From Entomortierella parvispora (lineage: Eukaryota > Mortierellomycota > Mortierellomycetes > Mortierellales > Mortierellaceae): a stretch of DNA of 64,000 nt. Shown here in pieces: positions 23,324-35,485 of the stretch. Both the position numbers and the translations under genes were made by a program. Below the pieces are notes generated by a model. It was not told where the DNA came from, made no database searches, and saw only the letters and a program-made list of their open reading frames with translations. The first letter of the stretch is position 1; the number at the start of each line of letters is the position of its first letter. The DNA lies in the NCBI GenBank assembly GCA_963573315.1, contig OY752143.1:2232001-2296000 (forward strand), given 5' to 3'.

Positions 23324-24000
23324 GGCTGGGAAGAACTGGGCTGAGGGGTGTTCTTTTTTTCGAGATATGAATGGAAGGAAGGTCGACGAGAAATGAAAAT
23401 GTGGAAAACAGAGGAAAGATAGGCCCCGGGAGGTTGTGGAAATATGATTATTGTTATCAGCGGCGAGTCTTGCGTGCTGCGGCCGTTTCTATTGTAGTCA
23501 ATGACTTGCTGCTGCTGACAAGGGAATCGTGGATATGAAGAAGATATTAATATATGAGTTGGGCAATTGTCAGCTTTGTGGTGGTCAAAGCACACATCTC
23601 TCTTGTTGCTCGCGTTCTTTTGTGCAATTGACGGTGTGGATTTGGTTCGTGGAACAATGGCGGGAAGGGACAAGAATTCATGCCACGGAATTATTTACCC
23701 AACGAACAAGGATAGATTGGATGGGAAAGGAACGGAAAGGACCCTGGAAGAAACGGGCAAAAGAATGGGAAGTTGACAAATGAAAGGCGTTAAATGTTGA
23801 AGTACAGTAGACTGTCGGTCGAATGAGCGCGAGGATTTGGGAATCGATAAATAAAAAAGAAAGAAAGAGAAGAGAAGGATCGCTCGGTTGCTCTTCAACA
23901 CTTTAAAAGAACAACCACAGCCAGGAACCAGATGGAAGCTGATAAGTGACAAATAAGAGATGGTCCAAGGGAGCCAAGGGAAGGGATGAAAAGAGAGGGA

Positions 24001-24017
24001 GGGGGGGGGGGGGGGGG
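24001..24017. repeat. Poly-G run (17 nt)
   Basis: Seventeen consecutive G residues on the plus strand, inside purine-rich DNA upstream of the zinc-finger gene. Such runs can form G-quadruplex structures and are prone to sequencing error. Confidence 0.85.
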
Positions 24018-24891
24018 AAGATGGTCGATGGTAGCTGATGTTGGTGATTGCAGGAGAGGAGAAGGACGAATGGCTGGAAGAAGGTTGGGAGGAGGGACGA
24101 AAAAAGGAGATGGATGCGCGTTTTTCGACGGTGGGAGGAGTGAGGAGCGAGGAGAGAAAACACAAAAAGAAGCAGCAGCTCCATTTGGAGGGTGTACATG
24201 GTATAATTAGTCGGAAACAAAGGAGGATGTAGTCGCCAAGGTACCATACCTTCGGTAGACTAGAAGTCCTTGTTGAAACAGAGAGGGCAGCGTGGGGTAA
24301 GAGGAGCTGAAGTAGAGAATGAAAAGGGATGAACCAGAGCCGAGAGTGAGAGCGAGAGGACAGAACGAGCGAACAAAGTAGACAGAAGAGGGCCAGCGAC
24401 GACGTGAGAGCCAGCACGGAGGCGTGGAGGATGAGTAATTGATTGAAAAGAAGAGCAAAGGAAGAAGAAGAGAATTTCGGTGGTGGTGGTGATGGTGGTG
24501 GTGGTGGAGATGATATCAAGGCATGTACTGTTCTCCCAAAGGAAGGGACAGGAAGATCGAGGGAGAGTGGAGCGCCCGCAAGGGGTGTCTGTGTCCGCAT
24601 CCAACTGACTGTCGTGGCCACTGCAAAACGTACAAACACACGGACACACATCGCCATGCTCTCGCTCTGTTGATTCCTTGAGTGTCATGCACGATCCAGT
24701 GCCTTGTCCAACGTCGCCGACATGCATGTTGAGCTATCTCGTTCGTTGATTGTGCCTTGCTCCATTGACCTTCATCAAGGGGCGATGGCTAGGTTGACGG
24801 ATGGGGGGCAGAGGGCCATTGTACTTTTCTGGTGTACCTGTCCAAACCGCTTGCGAGATTGTGGGGATCAGTCAGTGGACCAGCTTGTCGC

Positions 24892-24893
<2 letters not shown>

Positions 24894-24927
<34 letters not shown>
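24894..24927. repeat. TTG trinucleotide array
   Basis: About eleven perfect TTG units in noncoding DNA. Confidence 0.85.
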
Positions 24928-25361
24928 CGTTACTGTATTAACTACCGCACGGTGTTCATTCAAGAACAACAGAAGAGGAGGAACGCAATGAAAGCACTCT
25001 CCTTCCGCCTTCCTTCCCCTAGTCGATGCACGACATTGTGATCGTTCGTTGTTCCGTCTTCACGTTACCCTTCTTGACCTAGTTTGCACTTCATACTGGT
25101 TCCAGGCCTTTGGTCTGGGCATGGGTTGGACAGTGACAATCAAAGCAAGAGGAGGAGGCCATTTCGCAAGCAAAGAATTGCCGTAAGCTCCGGGTAACCA
25201 GCTTGTCAGCTTTTCCTCTTTCTGTCTGCCTTGTTCGCTATTTTGCAGTAGAATCAACGTATGCTGCAATAACCGCTTCCGCAAGGCTTTGCGCCAAGAG
25301 CTGATAGATCCGGGCTCGACAGTTGTTGTCAGCCCGTAGTCAATCGCAGTAACAGGTTTAT

Positions 25362-25385
25362 GAAGAAGAAGAAGAAGAAGAAGAA
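25362..25385. repeat. GAA trinucleotide array
   Basis: About eight perfect GAA units in noncoding DNA. Confidence 0.85.
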
Positions 25386-27614
25386 AGGCGACGATCTACT
25401 GCACCTTGTTTCCATACTCTCTCCCTCCAGTCGTCTTGTAATCCACCCCTCACTCCTAGAAGCAAAGAACAGTAGCGTCCATCAGAATCATGGCCGATGC
25501 CTCCCCCTCCACTGTTACTTTCGTGTCCACCCGGTCCATCTCTTCCTTTGGATCGACTTTGGATCGAAGAGGACGACAAGGGAATATAATATAAAAAAAA
25601 GTCTCCGTTTCCCGTCATAGGATACTGTGTTACCATGAATTAGCTCATGGCTTGTTTATTCCTCCTGGGTATCCTCCGCAGAACCACACCCTATGCATTC
25701 CCTCCATCTGCCGACAAGAATCAAAGTTTTTGCAGGAGAGGGCGCGCTTTCTTGCATACACAAAAACATAAAGAAACGCGAAGCGACAATGCAACACTGT
25801 TTGCTGGGACGAAGGACAGGAGAGGTGGGGGTGACAATTGAGGACATTCGTGGCCATCCTTCTCCTTCATTCTCAAAAAGGGTTGGGGTTCACCCAGCCC
25901 AAAGACAACCCACTTGTCGCTCCAGAATGCCCCTCCTTTGACTAATGGACCTAACGCCCTATTGAGCTCTTCATATTTCATCTGTCGCTTCCCCTACCCC
26001 CTTCTTACTCCTTGATCAGATTGTTCAGCGCGCCTCTTTCTGCCCTGCAAACAAGACATTCATAATAAAAAAAATAAAAAAACACGAAAGAGCGCGCAGT
26101 CCCGCGTTTCGGCCACAAGATTAATGTAGAAACGAGAGCACGCCACAGTGCTTTTTTTTTTTTATTTTTTTCGTTTTATAAAAGACAGAAAACACGATGA
26201 ACACATCATCGTGATCAGGGCAAGGTTCAGGGGTTACTGAGTGCAAGGGAGGAAGGACCATCCACACAAAACAGGAATTGCACCACTTTCTGCACACACA
26301 GTTCGTGGATACAATAGGTGCTGGTCGTGCTTTGACCAACATGTACGAGTTGGCGGGAGCTGCTTCCACGGAGGAATACAAAAAATTGGCTGTGGTTCTC
26401 GTGTACCACGAAGAATTTGAGAATGTGTTTGTACCTGAACGACAGTCCTCGTCTAGTCTTTTTTTTTTGTGCGCCGAAAAGCTTGCAGAAGAAAGGACAG
26501 AATGAGAGGACAATTAGGCTGATCCTCCTCCTTTGTGCTGCCAAGAAAAGAAGAAAAGAAAAAAAAGAAGAATTCTGAGGAGCAGATCTGCACATCAAGG
26601 AGAGAAACTCTTCATAGTTCATCGATCTCTTTATCTCATTCTTTTTGTTCGTCTTTACTCTGATTGCTTTGTCTCAGGGTCAGACAAGTCAAATTGGCAG
26701 GTGCATTGCATCGCATCCACCGGGACCCCGACACGCGACCCTTCATTTTTCTTCTGGTTCCGGGCCAGTATCAACTTGGGCCGTAGTTGATGGGGTCTAG
26801 AAAGGAGCCATGCACCGTCGAGTCGTCTCCTCTCGCGCAATTCTTTCATTCTTTCTTGGTTGTTGACCAACCTTTTTCTCAAAACATTTGCGTCGGCCCG
26901 GGTGCTTTTGAACAGAGAAGCAAAAAAAAAAGATAGGAAACGAAAAAAAAAGCAGGGAGACAGAAGAAGAAGAAGGAGGAGGACCATGCATCAATGCATC
27001 ATGCAAACATTGAAAGAGAACGATAACCGTTTTTCGATCAACCGCCTAAAAAAATCTCGTTTGTTTGTTTGCTGGATGTTTTTGGTGTTGTGTTTTTTTT
27101 GTTTGTGTTGGGCAAGTCCACAAGTCATGAAGAGTCTCGGGCCGTCTCGTCAGGACCCCAAGGCCAATGCAGGAGGCGTGCGCGCGCCAGATGGAAAAGA
27201 CAAACAACGTGGGTGCCAAAAAAAAAAAAAAAAAAAACACGCGAATCTAAAAAATCGTTTTCAAGGGGGTGCAAAAAGCAAGAGCGCAAAAAAAAAAAAG
27301 AGAACGCCCAAGCATCTTGACGCCCGATGCTGTTTGTCTGTTTTGTCGGGCTAATTGATCGTTTTCAAGGTTCCTGTAACGTCTTTTAATTTGGCCAGCG
27401 TTGGCGTCCCCCCTTCCTCCCCCCCTTTCCTCCCCTTTCCCCTCCTTTCCCCTCCTTCCATTAGGGCTCTTTAATTACCTCGGCAGCGTGGCCACCGACA
27501 ATTGCAAGCAGGAACTGCGAACAGGAACAAACCTTGCAAACGAACGAATCTCGAATAATGTACATGTTTGTATTAGAAAAAGTTTCGCACTTCTCTTTCT
27601 TTTCTAGTTTGTGT

Positions 27615-28977
27615 TTACATGCTGGCCATACTGACAAGGGCCGAGTCACCCGTGATATGAGTAAAGGCGACCTGCATCAGGATTCGACACAGAATTCCAA
27701 AGACAATCACCAGCGTTGTTGGTAGATAGCCCGTATCCAGGAACACGGACAAAGCCTCGATGTTGGACGTGAAAACTATAAAGTTGACCAGTAACCACGA
27801 GTATTCCAGTGCCGTGTAATCCCAAATGACCATCAGTATCAAAAACATCTTGCCAAAGCTTGAGATGATCAGCGTTGTCGTAATGTAGTTGTATCTACAA
27901 ATCGAATAAGTATAACGCGGGCGTAAGTCCACTTTTTTAATCTCATTCGCAATGAAACAAGGGTCAATGTCATGAACGGGAAGTTTTTTTTTTAAAAAAC
28001 CATTTTTGAACTTACTTCAAAATGGCGTACCGACCGCCATACCACAGACTCACGATGAGCCGAACGCCAAAGTGGAAGGACAGGAACTCTACAGATCAAG
28101 AAGCGGGGTACGAAATAGAGCATATCTGTTTAAACACGATCCTCGTTGCAGGCTTTCTTGTTCCACGAGTGGCCCTGCATGCTCTCTTTGGAAGATCCAC
28201 TCAAACACTTACCAATGATGCACAAGAACAGGATATAAAGGTATTGTAATACAAGAGCATGTTGTGCGAATCCTGCGTCCACTACAGTCGCCTCCTGCTC
28301 AAGTCTGAACCATTTGATATCTAGAAAAGTTGGGACGAATCCAATGAGTATCGAGCAATTCTGGCAACGGAGTCAACGCTGCGGTCGTATGGGCTGGGTC
28401 ACTTACAGACATCAAACAGGATAAGTAATACGCCCAACTTGAATACGTTTTGCTAAAAAAAAAAAAAACCCCCACCACAAGCGTAATCGTCCATTTCAGT
28501 AAGCCAGAGCTCAAGAACTGCCAATAAGCCATTGCAGCCTCAGAATCACTATCCAAAAAGCATCCTGAAGAGACAGGGAAAGAGACAGCAGAGAAACAAC
28601 CACCATCTCTAGTTCAGACCGTCCAGGGACACTCAGCGACCTACATCGATTCCGAGATCCCGGTAAGGTAGTCGGTTGAATAGCAGATGCCGATAGACAG
28701 GCTTTTTGTGGAGGATCATGTCCACAAAGATGATCACAAAGTCATGCTCCACATATTTGTCAGCCAGCTTCTGGCAGTGCTCCTAATTGAAAATGGAGAT
28801 ATTTTTTTGGCCGAGAAAACAAGTCGTTCAGTTTCCTTTTTTTTTTGTTCCTCCTGCATCTCCGATGATTAACGCAATTCCATGAATTCATACACAGTAG
28901 GTGAGCCTGATGTTTCCTTTGCTGTATTCGGTGTAGAGTGACGAGACTGCAGCGCCACATTCGACACAGGTTGGCAT
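27615..28977 (-). CDS. ARV1: ARV1 lipid-homeostasis protein
   Basis: Six exons (28977-28894, 28782-28645, 28452-28407, 28320-28213, 28088-28016, 27894-27615) encode 242 residues. The N-terminal ARV1 homology domain has a zinc-binding-like pair CVEC...CEHC and the signature SLYTEYSKGNIRLTYCEHC. KLADKYVEHDFVIIFVDMIL and VYRHLLFN follow. Three or four hydrophobic segments come after, including KLGVLLILFDVYIKW, LQYLYILFLCII and TTLVIVFGILCRIL. ARV1 is an ER/Golgi membrane protein needed for sterol and sphingolipid trafficking and for delivery of GPI intermediates. Intron 2 (28644-28453) contains a deceptive 85-codon open frame, but splicing across it restores the family order (RDLGID then QNVFKLGVLL). 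It ends in a 13-T tract directly before AG. Confidence 0.93.
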
Positions 28978-29146
28978 GGTGAGGTCGATGAAGGAAGCAT
29001 TGACATGGCACACATGGACAAAATAGAGAACACCAACCGGTGGCACGTGACAACACGCCATTCGCCAACGAGGGAAATACAATTGGGGCAGCTCTATTTC
29101 ACTCATTCTTTTTCTTTTCTCTTTTTCCTCCACTTGTCGCCATATA

Positions 29147-32100
29147 TTACTCAAAGTCCCCGTCGTCGTCATTGTCCTCTACGGCAATTGCGTCAGAGTC
29201 TGATTCTTCATCGTCATCGTCTTCAACTGTCTCCTTCTCCGAGTCTTGCTCCAACATGGCGTCGATATCTTCCATGATCTTGGCTAGCTTGGCTGAAGCC
29301 TGCGCCTTGGACCTGCAAGTAAGAATAAACCACAGATCAGGATACTATCAAAAAAAGGGGATGGAATTAACATAGCGAATCTGAGTGGGGAGTCAACTTA
29401 CGTCTTTTGTCTTCTTTCTCTCAAGACTGGAGTCGCTTTGATCACTTCTTCAACGGAGTCTACAAAGTGCAAAAGAGGGAGGTAAGCCATTGTGTCTCTC
29501 AAATTGAGACAAGATTCATAGTAAATGAGATTTTCCCAGGCACTACCTTCTGGGGGCTCAAAGCCGTCCAAGAAAGAGACCTCCTCAGTCAATTCTGCCA
29601 GCTTGTTCAACTCATCATCATCCAGCGCCTCTGGAGCGTCATCAAACATCTTGAGGATGTTTTTCTCGACCGATTGGATATACTTCTTGGCGCTAAGTTC
29701 TTGGAAAGGACGTTTCTGGTGCCATGAAATTACGAGTATAAATGTATTAGATGACTCATTACAGGCAAATTAAACATACGTGTCCTGGTTGGATATCACT
29801 TACATGCTTAAGATTTCCAAGAAGTAGCGTGAGCTTCTTCAATCTGATCTCCCCTGCGTCAGCATCCAGTCGAATCTTGAACAAGATACCGGGCAAAAAT
29901 TTGCGTGTTTCTATAAAAAAAAAATGAGGGAACAATGTTAAATATCTTGAAATCTCGATAGAAACGGCTCTAAAAATTCTGGCACGCACCCAAGCTTTCT
30001 GTAAACATGGCCTTGACAAGGTTGATGGCAATATCAGCTGGTAAACCAAAGTCGATGTTGTTGATATCTTTTTCAGTGTCGGCACTAATGGAACCATGGA
30101 CATTATTATGATTAGCAATCGGTTTCTGAATAATGGCCGGAAGCAGATTTTTTTTGACTCTTACCCGAGGACGCGACGAGGCTCGCACCACTCCAAAAGC
30201 TGTAGAGCCATGATTGTTGGTGTGGGCATGTTACTTTTAACATCCTGATAGAGTTGAATGAGATGCACCAGGATGGGGACAAATATCTCACTCAAGATCA
30301 CTTGATTCTCGTGCGCAGAATGGAAGTAGACCTGCATGAAGTAACTCAGGCATTGTCGAAGATGGTTGTTATTTGCAGTTTCGGGGTCAAAATACATGGT
30401 AATCAGCGTGCGCAAGATCTAACAAAGATGGTAATTTCAAGTTAGCATTCACTCGGGCGCAGAATAGTTCCCAAAGCGATAGACACTACATTACCTGAGC
30501 GTTCTTCAACAGCTTTGTGAGCATCAGCTTGGCTAATCCTTCAGCTGCAATAGCCTGTAGTTCGGGGGCCGTGCTTTCAAGGACCTTTGATAGGTCTGTA
30601 ATGATCCTTTCCTCTGTAATATTGGCCGCCATGTGCTTCATACCGAACGTGAGGATCAGGTCAAAAACAATCTATTAAACAAGCAAGGGTCAGCAACGAT
30701 CCTTCAAGTGCATGGATCAAGCATTGTAAAAACATAGGATACTGTACCTTCAGTGAGATAGCACGTAGTGTGCTGCTTGCGTTGTCTGCAAATATACAAG
30801 TCAAGAACAACTCCATGTTGCCCTGAGCAAGCGTTTGATCTAAGGCACAAATCAAGCCAAGGCACTGCAAACCAAGCTCTTGCATGACTTCTTCATGTCT
30901 TGCAAGGGCGGGAATGACCAGCTCGTTCAATAGACCATACATATAAGAGTTTTCTGTGAGGGGCTAGACGAAGGGAGAACATCGATTAGCCACCAAACTC
31001 AGTCGTCAATGGACATATGGTCTGGCGCCATGATCCGGCAATGTACGCCTACCTCTTCGCTGCGCTCCAGCATGAATTTTGTAATTGTCAGACACCGGAT
31101 ACGAATCAGTGTGGCCTCAATTTCACTTGTTGCCTTGCCAGCGTCCTCTACAGCAATAGATGATCTCCGTCTTGACAAGCTACGTTTGCGTTTCCTTGGT
31201 GTGTCGGCCAAGTCCAAAGTTTGGTCATCGGGCGATTCATCGTCATCCTATCGTTGAAAGAAAGCACGCTAAGGATCATTTCCACAAGTTTTCATTCGCG
31301 CCATGATCGTGCCAACTCTTACATCTGAATCTTCGGGATTTCTCAAATATTCTTGCTCGTCAATACTCGTACGGATGTCAGAGATAATCTCGATGACAAT
31401 ACGGGTAAAATCTTTCTCGTTCAGAGAAATCTTTCCCATAGTCTCCACAATACAATCCAGATGCCTGTCAGGGATGTCGTCGAGCATAAGCATTTCACCT
31501 AAAGGAACCTCCTCAATGTTAGATTTCAATTGGCAGTTCATCGCAACTCTCTGGGAGACGTTCACTTACGGAGAAGATTAAACATCTTGCGTCGTCCGTT
31601 TTCGTCTGCGTAATCGAGAAGTTTTGCAATCATCAAGAGCTGAGTCACAATGAATTCGGCTTCAGGTCGGTTCTCCTCTTCGGCTTCTTGCATCATGTTG
31701 CTGTATTTCTGGATATAAAATGCATGCCGAGTGACCTCAGGAACAGCCTTTTCAAACTGAATATCGTCATCCTTGCTCCTGCAAAACTCTGCGTACGCTC
31801 TGACTAAAAGTGCGCTTTCCACGGTAAGGTTGAACCAAAACACATCTGTGCAGGGAAAGAGGCAACAGAAGGTCAGCGCTGTGTTTTGATTTGGTCCTAA
31901 TCCGAACAATTGCGTGAAAGATTCTATTCTTACCATCAAATGCAAGATTTCCAATGATATCTGCTCTGTAGTCAAAGAATGCTCTGAGAACGTCATCGGC
32001 CACATCACTACTCATCACGTCAAGACGTTGCAAGAACTCGATGAGGTTGTCGTCTGCTTGCTGGATCCACTTTGTTGCCACCATTTTGGCACATGCTTTC

Positions 32101-33390
32101 TTTACACCCTCATCTCTATGCAGTAAAATACCCTGAGTATCAGTCACATCTATAGTAAAGGTAAGGTCCAAGCAAGCCTGGTTGACCTCGAAGCTAACCT
32201 GTCAGAAAGACCGTATCGTAAGAGCCTTTCTCTTTCCCCGATCGAGAGCTTGCGAAAGTCTGAGAGTTCCTCCATGGGCTTGGCAAACACACTGCGACGA
32301 TTGTAGGGATCAATATCCCTTGCGCGTTCCAGAATGAAAGGCAGTGTCTCCTTGGATTGCTCAATGTTGAAAAGCGCTGATCGACGAACCTCTCTATTCA
32401 ACAAGTTCATGTGGTTGGAATATTGATCTCACCTCTCTTAAGACGTACCGCTACGTTAGATTATGCACTTACGAGCTCATGTCATGCTGCATCATATCCA
32501 AAAGTTTTTGAACCACATTGTCCTCGTTATCGCCAGATTCTTCCTCGCCTCCTTGGAGTTTCGACAACGCAAAGACGGCCTGCACGCGTACTGCTGACTC
32601 CTTATCCTTGACTCTCTCCATGAGACTGCTCTTGAGTTGTGTGTACAGATCATCGCTAAGAAGGACATGTCGGTGCAAGCGTGTTAGTGCGCTGAGGATC
32701 TGACAATCATTGCCAAAGTGCGCAGATCTAAGGTTTCAGATTGCAGACATACTCCATGGCTCCTAATGAGTTTGTGCTCAAGGCGATGAGCTGGCAACAG
32801 CGGAGTCGAACGAGTTTCTCCTTGACACGGACGCCCTTCAGTAAGTGATGCATAAGATACTCCACGAATCTAGACGAGATGCCTTCCGAGCCTTCCTCAT
32901 CATCCGTTTCGACCGCGATATCTATGCAAACAAATTTCAATCAGTTCTTATTTGTTCTCACTCCTTCCAGCAAATAAGCAAAAAACGAAGAACAGTACTC
33001 ACCTTTTTCTCGCGTGCACAGAATAAAGGTGGATACAAACTGAATAACTCTATCGGCCACAGGATCCTTTTTCTTGACAGCGAGTACAACATTAAGATTG
33101 CGGATGAATTCCTTGTTGAATGCCTCTTCTCCTTGTTCTCCTGCAGCCTCGGCGCATTGTTCCTGGATCTTGCGGAGCATGATGGCGTTTTTGCGATGGT
33201 TGGCTGCGGTTTTTTGGGATTCCTGAAAGATGGATGGCACGACTGTCCGCAAAGTCTCTATCGCAGTTGGTTTTCTGGGTTTTGCGCCCTTTGGCGCGGG
33301 CCTGCTGCTGGTGGTGTTGCTGCCGGCACCGCTGTCTGCAGAAGTAACAGCAGAAGTGGCAGACTGAGCAGCCTTTTTCGCCTTTGCCAT
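29147..33390 (-). CDS. YCG1: Condensin complex subunit CAP-G / Ycg1 (Cnd3)
   Basis: Fifteen exons give 1030 residues, the usual family length: 33390-33003, 32921-32753, 32655-32473, 32393-32199, 32115-31934, 31845-31570, 31498-31323, 31247-31053, 30963-30748, 30671-30495, 30418-30165, 30084-29990, 29910-29804, 29715-29402, 29312-29147. A short basic A/S-rich head (1-40) is followed by HEAT repeats. Typical condensin-G blocks are VRLRCCQLIALSTNSLGAM, KESAVRVQAVFALSKLQ, VRRSALFNI and RDIDPYNRRSVF. Others are SIGERERLLRYGLSDRDEGV, CLGLICALDQTLAQGN and MYFDPETANNNHLRQCLSYF. The end is acidic (EDDDDEESDSD...DDDGDFE). CAP-G forms the DNA safety-belt of condensin I with the kleisin Brn1 and acts in mitotic chromosome compaction. 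It shares a 322-bp promoter region with the DPY30 gene. Confidence 0.96.
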
Positions 33391-33712
33391 GAGAGTCTTG
33401 ATGTGAGCCTGTTGTTCCTGTAAGGCGGATGTATGAGTTTGCTATTGTCGCTGGATTTGGGGGATGCAGAGGAGAGGGGGAGAGAGATGGGGGGTCAGCC
33501 AGCATGCACTTGCACACACACAACAAAAGAGTTGCCAGACGCGACTCGGCCTGACCGAAGAAGACCCTCAAAAATCGATTTTAGTGGCGGCGCAAAGCCA
33601 CAGTGCGGCTCTCTTTCCCCTTGCAAGTCGTTTTTGGACATCACTTTCATTCCCTCTCTCCCCACACACACACACATACTTCTTCACTCCCACACAGGAC
33701 AGGAACAGAACA
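33391..33712. promoter_or_regulatory. Bidirectional promoter CAP-G/DPY30
   Basis: A 322-bp region between divergent start codons. It holds a CA-rich tract at 33662-33677 near the DPY30 side and a C/T-rich leader. No clear TATA box is visible. Confidence 0.4.
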
Positions 33713-34272
33713 ATGGACTCGAATCGATCGACCCCTGCACGCGACGTTGGTTATTCCCCAGCACCCCAGGAGCGGGAAAGAGGATCTAGGCCACCAAAGT
33801 CCATCGGCGTAGGTTGCATTAGCATGAAGGAACCATGGACCCATCCATTTCTCTCTTGCTCATGCAGATGAAACCGTCTTTGCTAACGGACATGTCCTAC
33901 CGCCACTTATCTGTCTTGATAGGATCTGCTCAACACTGACCGCGAGGGATCTACAGCTTCGTCTTCAGCGGGACCAACAAATCCTTTTGCAGGACTTTCA
34001 AAGGCAGAGATTGCAGAGATGCCTGTCCGACCCTATCTGGACCAGACAGTTCTACCTGTACTTTTGGAGGGAATGAAACAGCTTGCAAAAGAGAGGTAAT
34101 GACAAAAAAAATACTCTTGGTCTAATTTGATCCGCTTTGATACCAGTCGGTACACTCTAGGCCTCTAACCGGGACAAAATACCATTCTTCTAGACCTCAA
34201 AATCCATTAGAGTATCTTGGACACTTTTTGCTGAATCACAGCGACACCGTTGGACGTTCTCCTGGCCCATAA
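33713..34272 (+). CDS. SDC1: DPY-30 homologue, COMPASS subunit Sdc1
   Basis: Three exons (33713-33808, 33923-34095, 34194-34272) encode 115 residues. Residues 1-64 are polar and disordered (TPARDVGYSPAPQERERGSR). Residues 65-106 are the DPY-30 dimerisation motif (VRPYLDQTVLPVLLEGMKQL, then AKERPQNPLEYLGHFLLNH), which forms the four-helix X-type dimer. This subunit binds the Ash2/Bre2 helix in the Set1-COMPASS H3K4 methyltransferase; fungal Sdc1 plays that part. The motif is split by an intron between KER and PQNP. The exon 1 donor is GTAGGT. The end is short and convergent with the mL58 gene, 177 bp away. Confidence 0.94.
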
Positions 34273-34449
34273 ATACCATTGCATCTCTCCCTTCTATGAC
34301 CCGGCTGTAATATATTCTTGATTCCTTTGTACGAAATGATGTGTGTTTATTGCCAAGAATGGAGTGAAAATGGTGTTGAGTGTTGAATGAAAGTGACCGG
34401 AATCCTAGAGTCTTTCCATAGTTCTCCGGTGTATAGTTGTTGCTTTGAT

Positions 34450-35007
34450 TTACCACAACTCGCGACGCTTCTGACGCTGGATCACGACCTCCTGTGCCCT
34501 CCAGCCCTTCTTCTCAAAGGCCCGTTGATGAGCCTTCAGACGAGCGACCTGGGCTTCTTTTGAGGATGGGACAAAGCACTTGACGAAAATCTCGCTGACG
34601 TTGTATTTCTTGGCGAGGAAAGAGCGGGTGTACTTTGCGGGGTTCTCGAGACGGAGTGCCTGCATCTCTGAAATCTGTTCTGGAGTCAACTTTGCGAATG
34701 TGGGGCGGGCGGTGGCCTTCAATGGTGGAGGCAGATCAGGATGTGTAAGGGGGGTGGTGGTGGCCGAGGCTGGCGTCCTTGAGGAGACTGAGGTAGGGGA
34801 GGGGCGGGCGGAGGAGAGGATCGAGGTGGTGGGTCCGGCAGTGGGGCGACGAATGAAGATGGAGCCGTCCTCCAGGGGTGTTGCCTCGTTGTTGTTCTGG
34901 AGTTTATGGCGGAGACGGTAATGGCGGGGGAAGAGGGTGCGGGTGATGTTGGTACCCATGCCACGGGCCAATGCAGGCACGGGCATGCTCACTGTTGTCT
35001 TGAACAT
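34450..35007 (-). CDS. MRPL20: Mitochondrial large-subunit ribosomal protein mL58 (MRP-L20)
   Basis: A single exon of 185 residues. The first ATG-led start with a credible targeting sequence is at 35007 (MFKTTVSMPVPALARGMGTN); the frame is open further upstream but that DNA has promoter character. The C-terminal half carries the fungal MRP-L20 signature: LTPEQISEMQALRLENPAKY, SFLAKKYNVSEIFVKCF, KAHQRAFEKKGWRAQEVV, and a basic QRQKRREL end. The middle (70-110) is a P/S/T-rich loop, longer than in yeast. It is a structural protein of the 54S subunit found in fungi. Confidence 0.9.
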   Translation of the reverse strand: MFKTTVSMPVPALARGMGTNITRTLFPRHYRLRHKLQNNNEATPLEDGSIFIRRPTAGPTTSILSSARPSPTSVSSRTPASATTTPLTHPDLPPPLKATARPTFAKLTPEQISEMQALRLENPAKYTRSFLAKKYNVSEIFVKCFVPSSKEAQVARLKAHQRAFEKKGWRAQEVVIQRQKRRELW

Positions 35008-35485
35008 GGCGGGAGTTGTGTGTGTGAGTGTGAGTGTAAAAGTGAAAGAGCGAATGAAAGAATGAATGGGTGGACTGGAACGAGTGAATGCAACCCGATC
35101 AACACAACAGCAATCCAGGGACCAAAAGGCCTGTTTGGTTTGGTGGCTTTGTCGGACGAATGAGCAGTTCACGTGACGAGTCCATTCGCACTTGGAGCAG
35201 AGACAGAGATGGACAGAGAAAAGAGACTCAGCCCAAAAACGGACATGATTTTTTTTGATCGCTCCACTGCCCCTTGGATCCCTTCCCTTTCCCTTGCCTT
35301 GCCTTGCCCTGCCTAGTCTTTGCCCTGCTGTCTCCACCCGCCTTGCCTTGGGAGAGGGACTCGTAAAAATAGGGCGCTAGGCTGCAAACTCCCCTTCTCT
35401 TACTGTACCCACCTCCTCCCCTCCCTGCCTTACTTTTCAACCCTCCATTCTCCTCTCCCAACCATCGCTCCTCTCAACTCCCACA
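35008..35485. promoter_or_regulatory. Bidirectional promoter mL58/ASM-like gene
   Basis: A 478-bp region between divergent starts. It contains GAAT-type repeats near 35050 and CCTTG/CCTTGC repeats at about 35281-35355. A C/T-rich tract lies directly upstream of the ASM-like ATG. TACGAGTC-like or TATA elements were not evident. Confidence 0.35.

Larger units (their letters stand above)
23324..27614. other. 4.3-kb gene-poor region rich in simple repeats
   Basis: Lies between the 5' end of the zinc-finger gene and the 3' end of ARV1. I see no recognisable protein. Open frames up to 320 residues exist (23695-24657, minus) but are Ser/Phe/Leu-rich runs of poor complexity. Features include a 17-G run (24001-24017), a GGT/GTG tract (about 24480-24510), a TTG array (24894-24927), a GAA array (25362-25385) and repeated poly-A/T runs (for example 26151-26170, 27219-27237). 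A long regulatory region, a leader with introns or a noncoding transcript is possible. The stretch 26278-26505 on the plus strand has protein-like composition but no support. Confidence 0.5.

Noticed and set aside
23695-24657. 320-residue minus-strand frame in the 4.3-kb block
   Set aside because: Made of Ser/Phe/Leu/Pro runs from C/T-rich DNA, with no domain, no conserved motif and no convincing splice context.
26278-26505. 75-codon plus-strand frame with protein-like composition
   Set aside because: No recognisable family, no clear start context and no matching exons nearby; kept only as a note in the intergenic entry.
28299-28556. 85-residue frame inside the ARV1 gene
   Set aside because: It overlaps intron 2 and disrupts the conserved ARV1 order; splicing it out restores phase and family match.
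34450-35337. Longer 295-residue version of the mL58 frame
   Set aside because: The extra upstream part lies in promoter-like DNA and would bury the mitochondrial targeting sequence that begins at 35007.
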